Assembly: GCF_019059575.1 (NCBI RefSeq)
Contig: NW_024881706.1
Coordinates: 558,001-622,000 of the forward strand
Source of the DNA: Amphibalanus amphitrite
Lineage: Eukaryota; Arthropoda; Thecostraca; Balanomorpha; Balanidae
DNA length: 64,000 nt
Direction: 5' to 3'
Part shown: in pieces, positions 21,071 to 33,935 of the stretch
Layout: each line of letters begins with the position of its first letter
Position numbering within the stretch: position 1 is the first letter of the stretch
Notes under the pieces: model-generated
Told to the model about the DNA's origin: nothing
The model's input: the letters and a program-made list of their open reading frames with translations, nothing else
The model's database searches: none
Program-made: the position numbers and the translations under genes

Positions 21071-21622
21071 CAGTTTTCGCTTATCGTCGCTGCAGTCCGT
21101 CTTTTTTAGCTCGGCCTTGAACTCGGGCACGGTCTCGCTGTCACACTGCAGGATGGCGCTCAGGTGCACGATGTAGTTCGTCGCCAGCCGCAGCGTCTTG
21201 ATCTTGCTCAGCTTGGTATCGGCCGGCACGTTCGGTATGCACTCGCGCAGCTCGGCGAACGCGTTGTTGATGCTCATCGTGCGCCGGCGCTCTTTCTTGT
21301 TGGCGCCCCGTTTGGGTTTGGCTCCGCGCGAGCCGGGCCGCGGCGGGGCGGTGTCCCAGCCGGCGGGCAGGCCGCCGTACGCCTCCGGAGGGTACTGTCC
21401 GGCCGGGAGTACAGGGTAGCCGGGCGGCGCCGGCGGCGGCGGCGGCGGGCTGTATTCGGACGGCGACATGTCGGCCGGGTAGCCCCAGCCCTGCAGCGAG
21501 TAGTAGCCGTCCGGCGGTGAGGGGTAGTACGGGTAGCCGGCCACCGGCTCGGGCCCGGCGCCGAACCCGGCCGCCGCCGCCGCCGCCGCGAAGCCGGCCG
21601 CTGCCGCTGGCTGCGCCGACAT
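21071..21622 (-). CDS. hand: HAND-family bHLH transcription factor, first coding exon
   Basis: This exon encodes 184 residues of a HAND protein, a class II bHLH factor that pairs with E proteins on E-boxes and controls heart, hemocyte and visceral mesoderm development. Residues 1-25 are alanine-rich. Residues 28-95 are tyrosine- and proline-rich with an eight-residue run of six prolines and neighbours. The basic region is at 107-117 ([10 protein letters not shown]). Helix-loop-helix is at about 118-160, with the family signature [28 protein letters not shown] follows near 168-176. The exon ends at CTG before GTGAGT (21070 downward), in phase 0, the position where HAND genes have their intron. 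I chose the ATG at 21622 because MSAQPAA starts the conserved-style N-terminus; a frame-matched upstream ATG at 21766 would add 48 low-complexity residues. The small second exon was not found. Function is inferred from the family. Confidence 0.9.
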
Positions 21623-21837
21623 GACAAGGTCCAGACGCGCCGCCGGCAAACACGGCGCCGCTGCAGGCGCGCTCCGCAGACCGCTGCACGGACAGACAGA
21701 CGTAAACCCGGCACCGCGCGCGCTCGCTGCCGCCAACGACGGACGCTCGCCAGCCTTCTCTGGCATTCGTCATCGCCACCTCGGCCGCCAGAGCGGGGGC
21801 GGCGCCTGCGCGCCTGGCTCCGCCCACCGCGCCGCTC

Positions 21838-21842
21838 ATTGG
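21838..21842 (-). promoter_or_regulatory. Possible CCAAT box upstream of HAND
   Basis: CCAAT on the minus strand lies about 215 bp before the chosen start codon, within a CpG-rich stretch (21780-21960) that also has GC-box-like CCGCCC words. No TATA box is evident. This is consistent with a CpG-type promoter but unproven. Confidence 0.3.
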
Positions 21843-22113
21843 TCGCCGGCCGCGATCGCGCATATGCACCGGCCGCCGGTTGGAGGCCGCCTCCAATGGC
21901 GGCTGGCCGCGCCGCGGGGGCCGGAAGTGGAGGGGAGGGGCGTTCGTGGTGACCGGCGACCACCCACCACCCACCCCCGCCTCCTTCACCCTATCTCTTG
22001 GGACGGGCCTGGCGCTGGGCTGATACGAGTCGCGGTCCAGGAGCCTTGGTAGCGAAAGATATGCGCCTGGTGCAGTGTGAATGAGCCAGGCGGACAACTG
22101 CAGATCGTCACTT

Positions 22114-22337
22114 GGGCCTCGTTTCATAAAGCGAGTCCGTAACTTACGACGGGTTTTGGTCTTGTATTGCAAGTGCATGTGAAGCCATGACGATAGTTTG
22201 AATCGTTGAATTTATTTATCTTGCAAGCAAGAACAGAAGGGAGAAGGGAAATGAATTTATCGCTTCACATGCGCTTACAATACAAGCCCAAAAAACGGCG
22301 TACCTTAGTTACGGACTCGCTTTATGAAACGAGGCCC
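22114..22337. mobile_element. Short palindromic GGGCCTCGTTTCATAAAG element upstream of HAND
   Basis: About 31 bp of terminal inverted repeat starts GGGCCTCGTTTCATAAAGCG. The interior continues the palindrome with TGTATTGCAAGTGCATGTG against its partner CACATGCGCTTACAATACA, so almost the whole 224 bp can fold back. It lies about 490 bp upstream of the HAND start codon. Confidence 0.88.
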
Positions 22338-22461
22338 AGAGGCCATCCACCGCCCCCGAACACCAAAAAAATAGCAGCATCACCAGCGGATAAAACCGGC
22401 CATACTCTGACCGAGCACAGCACGATGCACCACTCACGACTTTGTCTACTCCGTCTGAATA

Positions 22462-22755
22462 TAGCCGTTTTCACGACGGGCTATCCGGCGAATGCACCTG
22501 ATTTGACCAAATCTGCACCAAATTTCTTTTACAGCAAATATCTTCATTTTATGAATTTATTTCAGTGTTTTAATCGATGATGCTCTCTGACAATATGACA
22601 AAGCAGGCGTCTAAGCAATTAGTGCAACCCAAGCTGATAGCTGCTTAGTGCTAAGAGACACACTGAACCTGATTTGACCAAATCTGCACCTAATCTGTAC
22701 CAGATGTGCACCAAATGTGTGCCAGATGCCAGATGGCCGTCGTGAAAACGGCTAC
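22462..22755. mobile_element. MITE with TAGCCGTTTTCACGACGG ends
   Basis: An 18-bp inverted repeat (TAGCCGTTTTCACGACGG) bounds 294 bp. The interior repeats CACCTGATTTGACCAAATCTG twice, near 22495 and 22665. No coding capacity. The flanking target duplication may be TA. Confidence 0.75.
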
Positions 22756-22920
22756 TATCAACTGACTGACGCTGTTCTGCATGCCGAATCCTGCCACCAA
22801 ATTTGTTTTCCATGACCCTCCGGCAGGTTGAAACTTGGTATAACCAATTTTTTAATCTTTTAACAGTAAACTTACACTTAAACGGTAACGGTGCATGCAG
22901 TCACTACTCGCTTAGGAATA

Positions 22921-23942
22921 GGGGAGAGCGGGGCCAGTTGAAACACGGGGTCAGATGAAACATGGCTTTATTTTCAACAGTATGCAACATATGGCGTTGC
23001 CGACACCACTGCGCATCCGCGCTCGACCACTTCCTTTGTCAACGGCGTTTGGGCGGCAAACGGACGGTAATTTTGATTTGACACTTGTTTTTGTGTTTTT
23101 GAGGGGCGTTTGGGAGAAATCGTTTTTATGAATATTTTGTATTATCTCATATACCTTTGTTTGCTGAAAGAAGAGCTCCTGGCTCCTGAATAACACCTTA
23201 TTTGGCATTTCATTCAGCATGATGCCGTCCCTCCAGCTTGTTTGACATGTGCTTTACGGCGCGTGCAAGATGGCGGGAGCGGATGGGGTCAATTGAAACG
23301 CTTCTCTGAGGGTCAGTTGAAACAGGGCCACAGGCCGTTTCAATGGACCCCGGTGACCTTTGCAATGGTTATTGCTCAGGGGCTGTAAACATTAAAGGAA
23401 ATAGTCCACCTTTGAAATGAGCTTTTAAACTGAAATAGTAGTTTAATAGAGCTCAATTTTTTACCCCTTTTTCTCCAGCATTTTGCTTGAAAGCACACTA
23501 TAGCCTGAGATATTTCTCATTTTCCTCATCCGCCCATTTTACCATAGTCTATGTACTTTATGTCACCTATTATGACGAACTTTGCACTTTTAGCTTTCCA
23601 ACGACCTATTGAATGTAGCATTTGGAAAAGTAAACCGGACAAAATATCTCCTTAAGAAAGTGGCCTTAAAGAGGAAAACATCCCATTGTTAAGGATAGGT
23701 GCAATTGACCCCATGGGCTGGTTCAATTGACCCTCGCATCGGGGTCATTTGAAACGGGCGTAGAGCTGTTTTATAAGCATGCGTTTGGCAGCAAAATATG
23801 TTTGAAACATAATTTTACATATCTTAAAATTAAGCCAAAAGAGCATATTTTTTCATGGCATTGTGCATTTTTCGATATGACAACTAGATCTCGCTGTGCA
23901 TGTCAATATATAAAAAGTGGTTCAACTGGCCCCGCTCTCCCC
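22921..23942. mobile_element. DNA transposon with TA-flanked GGGGAGAG ends, GTTGAAAC variety
   Basis: TA precedes GGGGAGAGCGGGGCCAGTTG at 22921, and CAACTGGCCCCGCTCTCCCC ends at 23942 before TA, a perfect 20-bp inverted repeat. The body repeats GTTGAAACA, ATTGAAACG, TTGAAACAGGG, CAATTGACCCC and ATTTGAAACGGG. No transposase frame is seen. Confidence 0.85.
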
Positions 23943-23944
23943 TA

Positions 23945-26900
23945 GTGAATGCTTCCACAAAAATGTGGAAAGCAAAACTGCTTAAGTCAGCGCATCTTAC
24001 CAATGAGACACGGCTTGACCCACTACATAAGGGACGGGTCCAAAGTTCAACAACTCCGAATTCCTGGGAACTGACTTGGTGAATCGTTATGTGTACCCGC
24101 TCTCTTCGTCGTCCATCCATCTTTCCACGAAATTCAAGTCAGTCCCATGTAAGGCGGTCTATTTAGTCGCAATAGAAGCTGTTACAGCGATTAAATTGCA
24201 CTAGCACTACACCATATATTTTTTCTTGTACAATTATCGAAACACGCCTTTGAATTAATTTTAATGTGTAGGAATATGTATATACCTGTTCAGTATTCAT
24301 CCAATAAAGCTTCCTTTACTATAACTCCTAAAAATCTCGGATGACTACCTCCATCCCCGAGTTCCCCGATCTGCCGCTGTCCTATCCACCTGTTCCGACC
24401 CGCTCAGTCCCGCTGCGCCGATCGTATCCGGTCTCGTGCTGAGCGCTTCCGGCCGCCGCGCGCGTAACGTGAGCCGTATTTGCTCTGGCCGCGCCGCCAC
24501 CGTCGCCGGCCTGGCGGGGCACGCGCCGCTGAAACCCGAGCGAGGGTCGCCGAGAGCCCGCGACGGAACGCAGACGCTGTCAGCGGCCGACCGACCGGAC
24601 AGGGACGGCCGGCTGTCCGGTCTGAGCTGACAGCCCTGAGAGACGGCGCACAGCGCGGTTTGTATATACTCGCATACAATATCCATACAAAGTTCAGTAC
24701 TGAGGACACGGTAAAAGTTAGATATGGGGAGAATATCACTTGCACAATTTCGCGCAATCATGCGAGCATGGAAAGTTAAGTACACTGAGAAGCGTCGCGG
24801 TCGGCTAAGGTCGCCACGTTCCGCGCCTTCACCTGCAGTTCACGGCACGTCACGACTGTCCCACACGCCCACCACATGTGGTTATTGGTTAGTAAACACG
24901 CTATTTGGACGCCACAAATCTGTAGGTATAGAGACTTTGTATGACCGGCAGTCAGATCCACGCCGACCGTCAACCGCAGTCCAGGCGTGGGACTGGAATA
25001 ACTCTGAATAAAGCCAATGCCAGGTGCGCCTGGGAAAATGGGAAATTTATTTTGTAAATAGCAAATAAGACTTGTCAATGTGTAACCGACCCGACACTCG
25101 ACAGTATAGACACTCGACAAGTTGAGAGGCCTCAAGAGACTTTCATCAACCCTCAGGCTGGACACTTCAACGGTCCACCAATGAAAATCAGCGTCGATGA
25201 CGAACATGGTGGCGCCGCTGATTGTGGGGCTACTCGTGAGTCGTGACGCAGCAAATGTCTCATATCGTGATGGATTCGATGACGAATTTAATGACAGATT
25301 TCATATCGGATCTGATAACGAATTTGATGCAGGTGTGATGGCGCATCTCGATTACCATAAAGCCAAGTTATATTATCTCGGGTGTCCGGGCTCCGTGGGC
25401 CCATCTCAGCTTCTGAATTCCGAATGTTACTGGTGCAGTGGAATTGAAGGCACTCGTGACTGGGCTCGGAGGGCTGGCAGCGGGGCGCGAGACGGGACCA
25501 CCTCGCCGAAGTAACGGCGAGACCACCTCGTCAGCCGTTAGCGGACCCGGGACCACCTCCCCGTCGGAGCCGCGTGCCTCAGACGCCGCTGCACCGGCGG
25601 ACCGGCGCGCGTGACGCCACATTGTCGCGGCGCCGGCGCCGGCGCGTCGCACCCGACGGCGCTCCCGGTCCGACCCGGCACCGGTCCCGGACACATGTGG
25701 CCGGCCGCTGGGAACCGGTCTGACGGCGCGCGGCCCAATTCTGCCCGCCGACCGAGGACGGCACCGTTCGGTCGCTGATGGATTGACTGGCTAATTGACA
25801 GGGCGGCCGATGAATTAGTGGCCGAGGAGGCACGCCTCACTCCACTGGATTGATCGAGCGAACTGCGGACGCAGCTCCAGCTTCCAGCATTCATTCAGAG
25901 ACGGAGACGTCTTTGGAAACGTGTTATCTAGAAATTGTTGAGCTAGGCGCGATAGGTTTTCACTCTCGTTTCTTTTTACGCATTGACCTGTTATGTCATG
26001 TCTCTCATTGGCATTGACTCATTGACATGTAGGTATAGGCATGTCGACAAAAATGTCTTTTAATGGGCTCCGGGCCACGGAACAACGGCGGTTGGTTTGT
26101 AAATAAAAATGTGTCTATTTTGGATCAAATTTTGATATTACTAGGCTTGCTGTTGACGAATTTGGAGCCCTTACGCAGATATGAAAAATAGTCCAATAAA
26201 AAGCTATGTGCACTCGGTGTATTCCACTCCGCGTTCCTGGTATAATTAGTTTTCAATAAGCTGATGTCGGCACACAGACAGGCGACAGCCACCGTTCGCC
26301 GCCGCGGGGAGAGGTAGAGTTCATTTATGTATGTGCCCCAGAGCTAATGTCTATCGGAGGAGCTCATCTCACTGCCGGAGAGTTAATGCATATCGCGGTA
26401 AAGCTCATTTCTCTGCCGGGGAGCGGTCCTGGCTGTGCCGGCCGATCCCACCACCATCCGCCACTGAATGGGACCCTCTCCGCGGCCGATGGACTGTTTT
26501 GCATCCGGCGTAACGGAGATGCGAGCGCGATAGGCGTGCATCAAATCAGCCGATGACTAACGGCTCCGTGTCACGGCCAATCGCCGGCTGAGTGACGGCT
26601 CAGTGTCGCGCTCGGCGGGCGGCGCGGGGGGCGCGTCCGATCGCCCGGCCGCCCCTCCGCCGGCGGCACTTATTCCCACAAACGTGCCATCATTGTTTGG
26701 ACGGTGGCCGATGAACACATCATTCACCGCCGCCGAGAGGCCAATCTGAATAAAAGCCGGCCGGTTTCCCAGCGCCTCCCCACGGCGCGCCGCCAGCCGG
26801 CCGGGGAAGGGTTGCGCCCGCGCTTGCCGGCCCATTAAATTTGCCGCCGAGCGGAGCCGACAATCGGCGTTATCTCTGTGTCGGGCGGCGGCGGCGGCGG

Positions 26901-28812
26901 CGACAACGCTGATTGCGGTCACACCGGCGCTTCCATTCAATCTATCACGCCCGGCGGCGGCCCATTGCGTCTAATGGTGGCATCTGGCGCGGCGCCGGGT
27001 CAGAGGTCGTTAGTATAGTGGCGGAGCGGGCCGGGTCGGACAGCCATGGCCGGCGGCGCCGCGGGCACTCCCGGCCGGCAGCCGCCGATTATCCCGTCCG
27101 TGGGAGTGTGAAACTGTCACCGGGAGGCGGCCACCGCCGCCGCCAACGGAGCTGATTGCCGCCGACCTACCCATCGTCCTGCGGTCGCCCCTCAAACTGA
27201 AGATGACGAATGGTCAGTAGCAGCCGTGACAGCTATGTGGTCAGTTTTACTGGAAAATTTATGTGTAAGGTCGTTAAGAGTCCTGAAAGACCCAAATTTT
27301 CAGCTATATAGAACAAGCCATGGAATAGGTAATGACTGCTATCTGCCTTTCTGACAGCACTGGGGCGAAACATCGCTGAAGAACAAAAAAGTCACCCTGT
27401 AAATCGATACCATATATCCGAGCCCCGTCCGTCCGTCCGTTACGGTTGCATCCGACCGAGACGTGTCGGACAGGTTGGCGGCGGGGAAGGGGCGCCCGGG
27501 AGCGCTCCGAAGCCCCTCGGTAGCCCTCGGCGGCGTCGGCTACCCTCCCGTGCGGCGCCCGGTGGCTGATGTGTTGTGACGTGATGTCGATAGAACGGGC
27601 GCCGGTGTGTCGACGCCGGCGGCGGCGGCGGCGCCGGTCCAGCTGCCGCCCAGAGGCGCGTGGGAGCCGCCCGAGACGCGCCCGTCACGGCGCCTCAGCA
27701 CGCCGGCCACCCGCGCGTCACCCGCATAGCTACACCGGCCGACAAGTGAGCCCTCCGCCGCGCCGGGGCTGCTCTCCTCCGGCGGCCAGCGGGTACTGGA
27801 GCGGCGAACACGAGACGGCCTCATTACCGTGTGTAAGACGCGTGGGAGCCAGTCCCGGAGAACAGCCAGAGGATGGATAGCTGAATGTTGACGCAGGTGC
27901 ACGTAAAGAGCACGGTGCGCAAGGAAGCAGGTTCGCAATGAGTTAACTGAAATTCCAGTGAAATAGGTAGGTCCTTTCATTCTTATCTACCTATCTATCG
28001 CTTTCAAGACGAAACCCTATGCAGCAATCGCATATCGAAATTGACTTAATACCTAGTGCAAAGTTGGAGAAGGGACGAATCTGAGTCATATATAAATGTT
28101 GCTTGGGAAAACTGACAGAATTTACGCATCCTGAAACGCAAACTGCAGACGCAAGTCGCAAGGTGCGCGTCGGTATCCTCACTCAGCTATTGAAGTTTCG
28201 ACTTACGGCGCACGCATTCACCGGGAGGGTAGGCTGTCCCGCACTGCACCAGCAGGAGGGTAGACTGTTCCGCAATACACAAGGCATCGGGCCGCTCCAA
28301 CAGCAAAGAGTCTTCGCTTGAGCTTCGAAGACAAGGTGACTTGCTTGCCACACGTCTGCCGGTGGTGCTTGCTTTTAAGACAAATTAATCAATGATAAAT
28401 CAACGGAAGATAGAAGTAACTATGTAGTAGTTACAGTTAAATTCACAATTGTGACGCATTTTCGTACGAGCGAAAAAGCCTGTTTCATCAGGCCTTACCC
28501 AAAGGAATTTATATTGTGTTTCACTTTTCAGGAACACAAGCCACTATGGCGTCTTCTATTGGCGCTAACTAGAATCTCGTTTACCAAAACCTAGAAAAAG
28601 GCGTTTAAAATTTGTTCCTATAACGCCACCGTTTCACTGAAAACGGATGAAGCACGTAAACGAAGGAGGCTGATGCTGAGTGTGCCAGCCGATGCGTGGC
28701 TCGCCTTTCTACCGTTACCGGGTTGAGAGCTCGCCTTGAAGAGGGCCGATTTGCTGACTCACTAATACGAAGGAAATAGCAAATCGTCCAACAAGCCATG
28801 CCTGCCAAAGGG
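23945..28812. other. Non-coding upstream region of HAND with GC-rich islands
   Basis: GC-rich, CpG-dense islands lie at about 24350-24650, 25430-25870, 26270-27190 and 27420-27880, separated by AT-richer DNA. Overlapping frames on both strands are low complexity (Arg/Ala/Gly/Pro) and none resembles a domain. Within the 26.6-26.9 kb island there are AT-rich islets such as CCCATTAAATTTGCC and GTTATCTCTG (a GATA-type site) that stand out from their background, as enhancers often do. No gene is called. Confidence 0.45.
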
Positions 28813-29291
28813 CAAAGGATTAGAAGTGGCAAAAGATGAAAATTTTGGGAACCAGACTCAAACCAGACCCGGCTGGACATTTCTGGAACCAGTCGGACCC
28901 GGTCTTGTTGGAATCGGAACCAGTTGGACCCGTTCCCCAAAAGTCAATTAATGCAAACTACTTGTAGGTATAAATTGCCATGTGCTGTGTACCTACACCT
29001 AATGCTGAATGCTGATACCTACACCTACTTGTAGGTATCATTAGTTGCATCATGTAAAACAGCTTATTTCCCACTGGAAATACTCATGAGCTATTGTGTG
29101 CAAAGAAACATTCGCTTCATTTACTTCATATTTTGCAATAATGTGTAGTGTGCAAGATGCATATAAGTTTATGGTAGAACCCGGTTGGACCCGTCAGAAA
29201 ATTTCCAGGAACCGGTCTGGACCCATATGGGTCCAAACTGGTTCTTTGGACCGGGTCCTCGGGTCCACATTTTGCCACCTCTACAAAGGAT
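28813..29291. mobile_element. hAT-type MITE (28821-29283) with 8-bp target duplication
   Basis: TAGAAGTGGCAAAA and TTTTGCCACCTCTA are the 14-bp ends. CAAAGGAT duplicates exactly at 28813-28820 and 29284-29291. Arrays of GGACCCGGT, GGAACCAGT and ACCGGTCTGGACCC lie inside both ends. No coding capacity. A truncated relative is at 9647. Confidence 0.88.
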
Positions 29292-29292
29292 A

Positions 29293-29566
29293 AAGGCCTG
29301 GCTTAGCTACACTATGCGTTTTCTGCGTGCGTTTTTTGCGAGTTTGCGTGTCTTGCGTAATATCGTTCTAGAAAGAAACGACATTACGTTTCTGCTATAT
29401 GTTTTTCATATAAACTTTCAATTAATATAAGAAATCATTAATTTTTATGTAAATATTACAGAAGTTAGGTATATTAGTTATAACTTTTTTTTTCTAGAAC
29501 GACATTACGCAAAACACGCAAACTCGCAAAAACGCACGCAGAAAACGCATAGTAAAGCCAGGCCTT
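29293..29566. mobile_element. MITE with AAGGCCTGGCTTAG ends
   Basis: Long imperfect inverted repeats start AAGGCCTGGCTTAGCTACAC and continue through TATGCGTTTTCTGCGTGCG and GCGAGTTTGCGTG. TA flanks both sides. The centre is AT-rich. It immediately follows the target duplication of the preceding hAT-type MITE. Confidence 0.85.
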
Positions 29567-32214
29567 TACTCTGTCAGCAATGGAACGAGTGAATAAAAAT
29601 CACGCAAAATAAACTGAACGAATAGGTATGTATTTGTCAAGTAAGACCTAAGGCGTACCTAGGTAGGTACCTAAGTCAAGGCGTCTGCAAGGGAAGCATG
29701 GCGTCAATTGCAGGCGCAGCCCGTATCATGGTTTCCCGTGGTTTAGGACAAATGTAGCAATCGAGTGCTGTCTACATACGTGATACGTGCAACATACAGG
29801 CGTACACGACTACGTTACACTTGCACTGTGCAGTGCATAATTAAGAAATAATATTTTTATTGCGACAATTTACAATTGCATTGTGATATTATTGTGATAT
29901 GGTGTGTTTTGTGAGCTGTGAAGTGTGGCTCTGCAGTCTGCTCCCCGGCGTGTAACACAATCCCCCATATCAATGCTCTGCAGACCCCGAACCAGCCGCC
30001 CTGGCCCGGTCCACTCGCTGACGTGCCATGATCCACTGATTGCAGAAACATCACACTACACTTGTTCTCTGTTCTCGCGGCCACGGCTGAGCGCTCGGCC
30101 GCCTCCCACCGCGGGGCGATGCACGCCAAATGAAACCGAATAGCGCCGGCCACGCCTCGGCACTTCACACTCGGTGCCGCCCGTCAGGGAGCGCCTTGTT
30201 CCGATGAGCGGCGCGCGTCGACGTCGCTCCTCAGCGCGCCTCTGCCGCCGTGTGAACTCGGACAAAAAGCCGTCGCCTGGCCCGACGGCGCTGCGTGGCC
30301 GCGAGGCCGGCGACGGCCCCGGGCGCGGGCCTGGGACGCGTCACCGCCGGCCATCAGCCTTGTTAGCCGCGTATTTGTGACGCCAAAAAATGCATTAATT
30401 GCACGGGAATCCTGCCGGCGTCGCGGCCGCGTGTAATCAGAACGATTTTGGGCGCCGCGGCGCGACACGGCGCGGCACGGCACGGGCTGGGGACGGCACG
30501 GGGCGCGTGCTCGGCGGAGACGGCTGGCCGGAGACGGAGCGAGGCTGCTGGGTTCTGTCACACCGAGTGCCGAGAGGGCAGCTGGTCTCGGAGGCGGAGC
30601 GCACGCGCCGACAGGGCCTCAGAGAGCTCCGACACGACTCAGACGTCATGGCCGCAGACGTCAGACTCAGTGGACGGGGGAGGGAACTGATGGGCTGTGA
30701 TTGGTCTGTCATGATGGTCCGGAGGTGGAACAGGCTGGGCCACCGGTAGATAACGTTTGTTAATAATGGATAAGCCTGGTAAGGATTGAACAAGTTGTAT
30801 TGCACGATGCGCCCGTATATTGCGCCCGTCGGACACGTTTCACACTGCATTAGAATGATCGTAAGCAGTTTATTTATCGAGCTAAAAGGTCATTCCACAC
30901 GAAGTAGCGCTTGCTTATCTTTAGCGCTGGACCATGGCCTGGGCAATGACGATGTAAATCAATTTTTGTGTAAACATGCGCGGGACAAAGAAAGGACACA
31001 GTGCTGAGCGTCTCGGAACACCACTCTTTGTGTCTGATCTTGTCAGAGACAGGGCTAGACCTTCAGACTATCCGTATAAGATGCTCATCGGTTCTCACTC
31101 CGGAAACGAGATAACAAACGGTATTTTATTGAAAGATATAAAACATGTTGCGTACATGTGTAGGTAGGCAGAGGCAGTAAGCACCTGAAGCAGGTACTTA
31201 CTTACCTATACAATTCTTGAGCCCTTCATTCAATTACCTAATAAACACAATAAACAAGAAAGAAGGAATACAGAAACACCTAAAATGTTCACCCTTTAAT
31301 GATTATAAAACGAAAAAAACGGCACAAAGGCTAAAGAGCATTAATCATATCGTATACCTCTTTATCATCAGGTATTGGTCGTAGTCGTTAGTCGTAAGTA
31401 TGTACTTCCGCAACAATTAGAATACATGATGGGATTTATCTCAACTTCCTTTTTTGTTCCGATCTTATAAAAGCGTCTTAGGTATGCCTACATCTAGAGC
31501 GGAGGTGAGCGGAGCGTCGAACACTTCCAATGACCACGTTTGGTCTCAGAAAAGGTGTGAAGTCGGCGGTGGACAGTGTCGCCGCGGTGTGCCCCAGGAA
31601 GTTTGTCCAGCGCAGCTCTAAATTATCACACCGTGCCCCCTAATGACACAGTGTCCTGTGGTGCTGTTCCGGTCCAGGCGGTACGCCACGGCACGGCGCG
31701 CGGAGAGGGAGGGTTAGCGCGGCGGCGGCGCCGGTGCGTCGGCGACGGCGCCGCCTCTCGGCCCACCGTCTAATCACAGAGCCGGCCAGGGCCACTTCCG
31801 GCCGCCGGTGGTGCCGAGACGCTCAATTAGAGCCGGGAGGGGGGGGGGGGGGACGGAGGAGCGGCAGTGACACCCACTGTCCCCGGGACAGTGTCCCGAC
31901 CTGTCCCGGCACAGAGCCGGGTGGGACGGGCAGTGACACTCACTGTTCCAGCCTGTCACGGGTAACCGGCGCTGACCGGCCAACGGGGGGCTCCGTCGAC
32001 CACTGCCGTCATGTAGGTATGGGTACGGGGCGGTAAAGGGCGACAAGGGAGATGGATTGTAATTCTAAACGGCTTCTGACTTTTTCATTTTAAACACCAA
32101 GCAAATAAGTATCTGACCGTCTACTCTTTTGATACCTGAATGGACTGATACTGTATAACTGCAGATCAATCGACTGAAGCTCGTTCACGGTTCAACGTAT
32201 ATGGTTTGAACCAG
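29567..32214. other. Non-coding DNA with two GC-rich islands
   Basis: GC-rich islands lie at about 30050-30690 and 31540-32010, the second with a run of 12 or more G at 31840-31852. Frames over them are low complexity. AT-richer DNA between contains short TAGGTAGGTACCT-type strings. No gene, RNA gene or complete transposon was recognised. Confidence 0.45.
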
Positions 32215-32484
32215 TAGGGGAGAGTGGGGAAAGATGCCCAGGGTTTTGCTATGTCATATATTATTCGAAAATGACGATCGGAAAGCAAAAACTTGGAGTT
32301 TCAACGGAAGCCGGCATCTTTTTTCTCCAAAAATATCACACTTTCGTGCCTGAAATATGATAACTTTTTTTTGCTATTAACTATTAAGCATTTTTCTGAA
32401 GAAGTGAAAGGGGGCATCTTACCCCACAGGGTGGGAAAGACGCCCCCTGGCGTTGGGGAAGATGCCCCCTGCACTACACTGAGA

Positions 32485-33935
32485 GCTGTTTTGATTCCTT
32501 TTAAGCATATTAGGGGAATTGGTCTAAAACAACACCCTGATCATTTCTCCGAATATACCCCAAATACACTTTCTTTAAATATCACTCTGAAATTCTTCTA
32601 ATATACCCTACACTGAGAACCTTTTTGATTCCTTTTGAGCATATTAGGGGTTTTGGTCTAAAACAACACCCTGATCATTTCTTCGAATATACCCAAACTA
32701 TAGGTACCCTTGCTCTTTAAATAGCTCCCTTGAATTCTTCTAATATACCCTAGTAAGTACCGAAGAGGAAAGGAATATGATTCCTGTTCTATTCCTTGCG
32801 ATACCCACAGTACACTCCTTTTAACCTACCAAAATACCCTTACATCGAAACCTCTAGTGTTCCTTCTAAGCGTATAAGGGGAATATTTTGCAAACTATAC
32901 CTACTCGCATTATACCACGTAACACTCCCGTATTATTCTGTGATTTCCATCACTGATCTCAATGTATTCTTGCATTAGACCTCACATAAACCCAGAAGGG
33001 AAAATAATAATGCCCTAGGTATATTCGTCGTAGAAGCTTGCTCAGAAACTGTCTCCTTACTCTCAGCTCCCTCGTCCGATTTCCCTTTATATATCGTAAC
33101 ACATCCAAAACGAGGGTTAAGGTTCTATCCCCAGCAGGGCGCGTATGGCTGAATAGCCCAGCGGGGCGCGGGTTAGTGGTCAGCAACACGTCCAGGGAGC
33201 GACTGCCTGTCCTCCTCGCCCGCCCGGCCGGCCAGTCCCGGCCCGCCGACCGGTCACCGCCGGAGGCGCCGAGCGGCAGGCGCGGATACAAGGGGGGGGG
33301 CCATGGGGGCCATGGCCCCCCCCCCCTTGGCCGATTTTTTTCAAAAATAAAATAAAAAGTTAAAAAGTTAAAAAGCTGAAAAGGGGGCCTCCTGAAAATA
33401 AAGTGGCCGAAATCCGATGAGTTTTTTTTTAACCTACCCACTTAGTTATTTCTTAGAAGATTAGCTGAGAAGACTTCTTTGTTAGAAGATTGGTAAAGCT
33501 TTTCATAACTTGGAGGTCTCTTATACTCACAGAGATGACCACTTTTACAGGGCCTCCTAACCTGCACAGAGGGCCTCCAAGCCTGCACAGATGTTGAGAT
33601 GTTGCCTGAACAGCTAGATAAGCTCAATAGACGCAGTTTTTTTTGGGGGGGGCCCAACAAGTGGGAAGATGGGGCCTCCAACAGGTGGGATTATGGGGGG
33701 GGCCTCCTGGTTTCTAATGGCCCCTCCCTTGGAGATTTTCTGGATCCGCCCCTGCCGAGCGGCACAGGTACGGTATCTGACAGTAGCGGCAGAGACTGTA
33801 CACTAGGGTATATTAGAAGAATTCAAGGGAGGTATTTAAAGAATGAGGGTATAGTTTGGGTATTCGAAGAAAATGATCAGGGTGTTGTTTTAGACCAAAA
33901 CCCCTGATATGCTTAAAAGGAATCATTTGAGGAAT
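32485..33935. repeat. Direct and inverted repeats with AAAACAACACCCTGATCATT
   Basis: A segment with TTTAAGCATATTAGGGG, GGTCTAAAACAACACCCTG and TTCTTCTAATATACCCTA occurs directly twice (about 32494-32606 and 32613-32752) and once inverted (about 33805-33930). The inverted copy and the direct copies may be the ends of another insertion enclosing GC-rich DNA and a poly-G hairpin at 33290-33325. Confidence 0.65.

Noticed and set aside
21623..22178. Long frames opposite or upstream of HAND
   Set aside because: They arise from CpG-rich DNA; residues are mostly Arg/Ala/Pro/Gly and they overlap the HAND exon in other frames.
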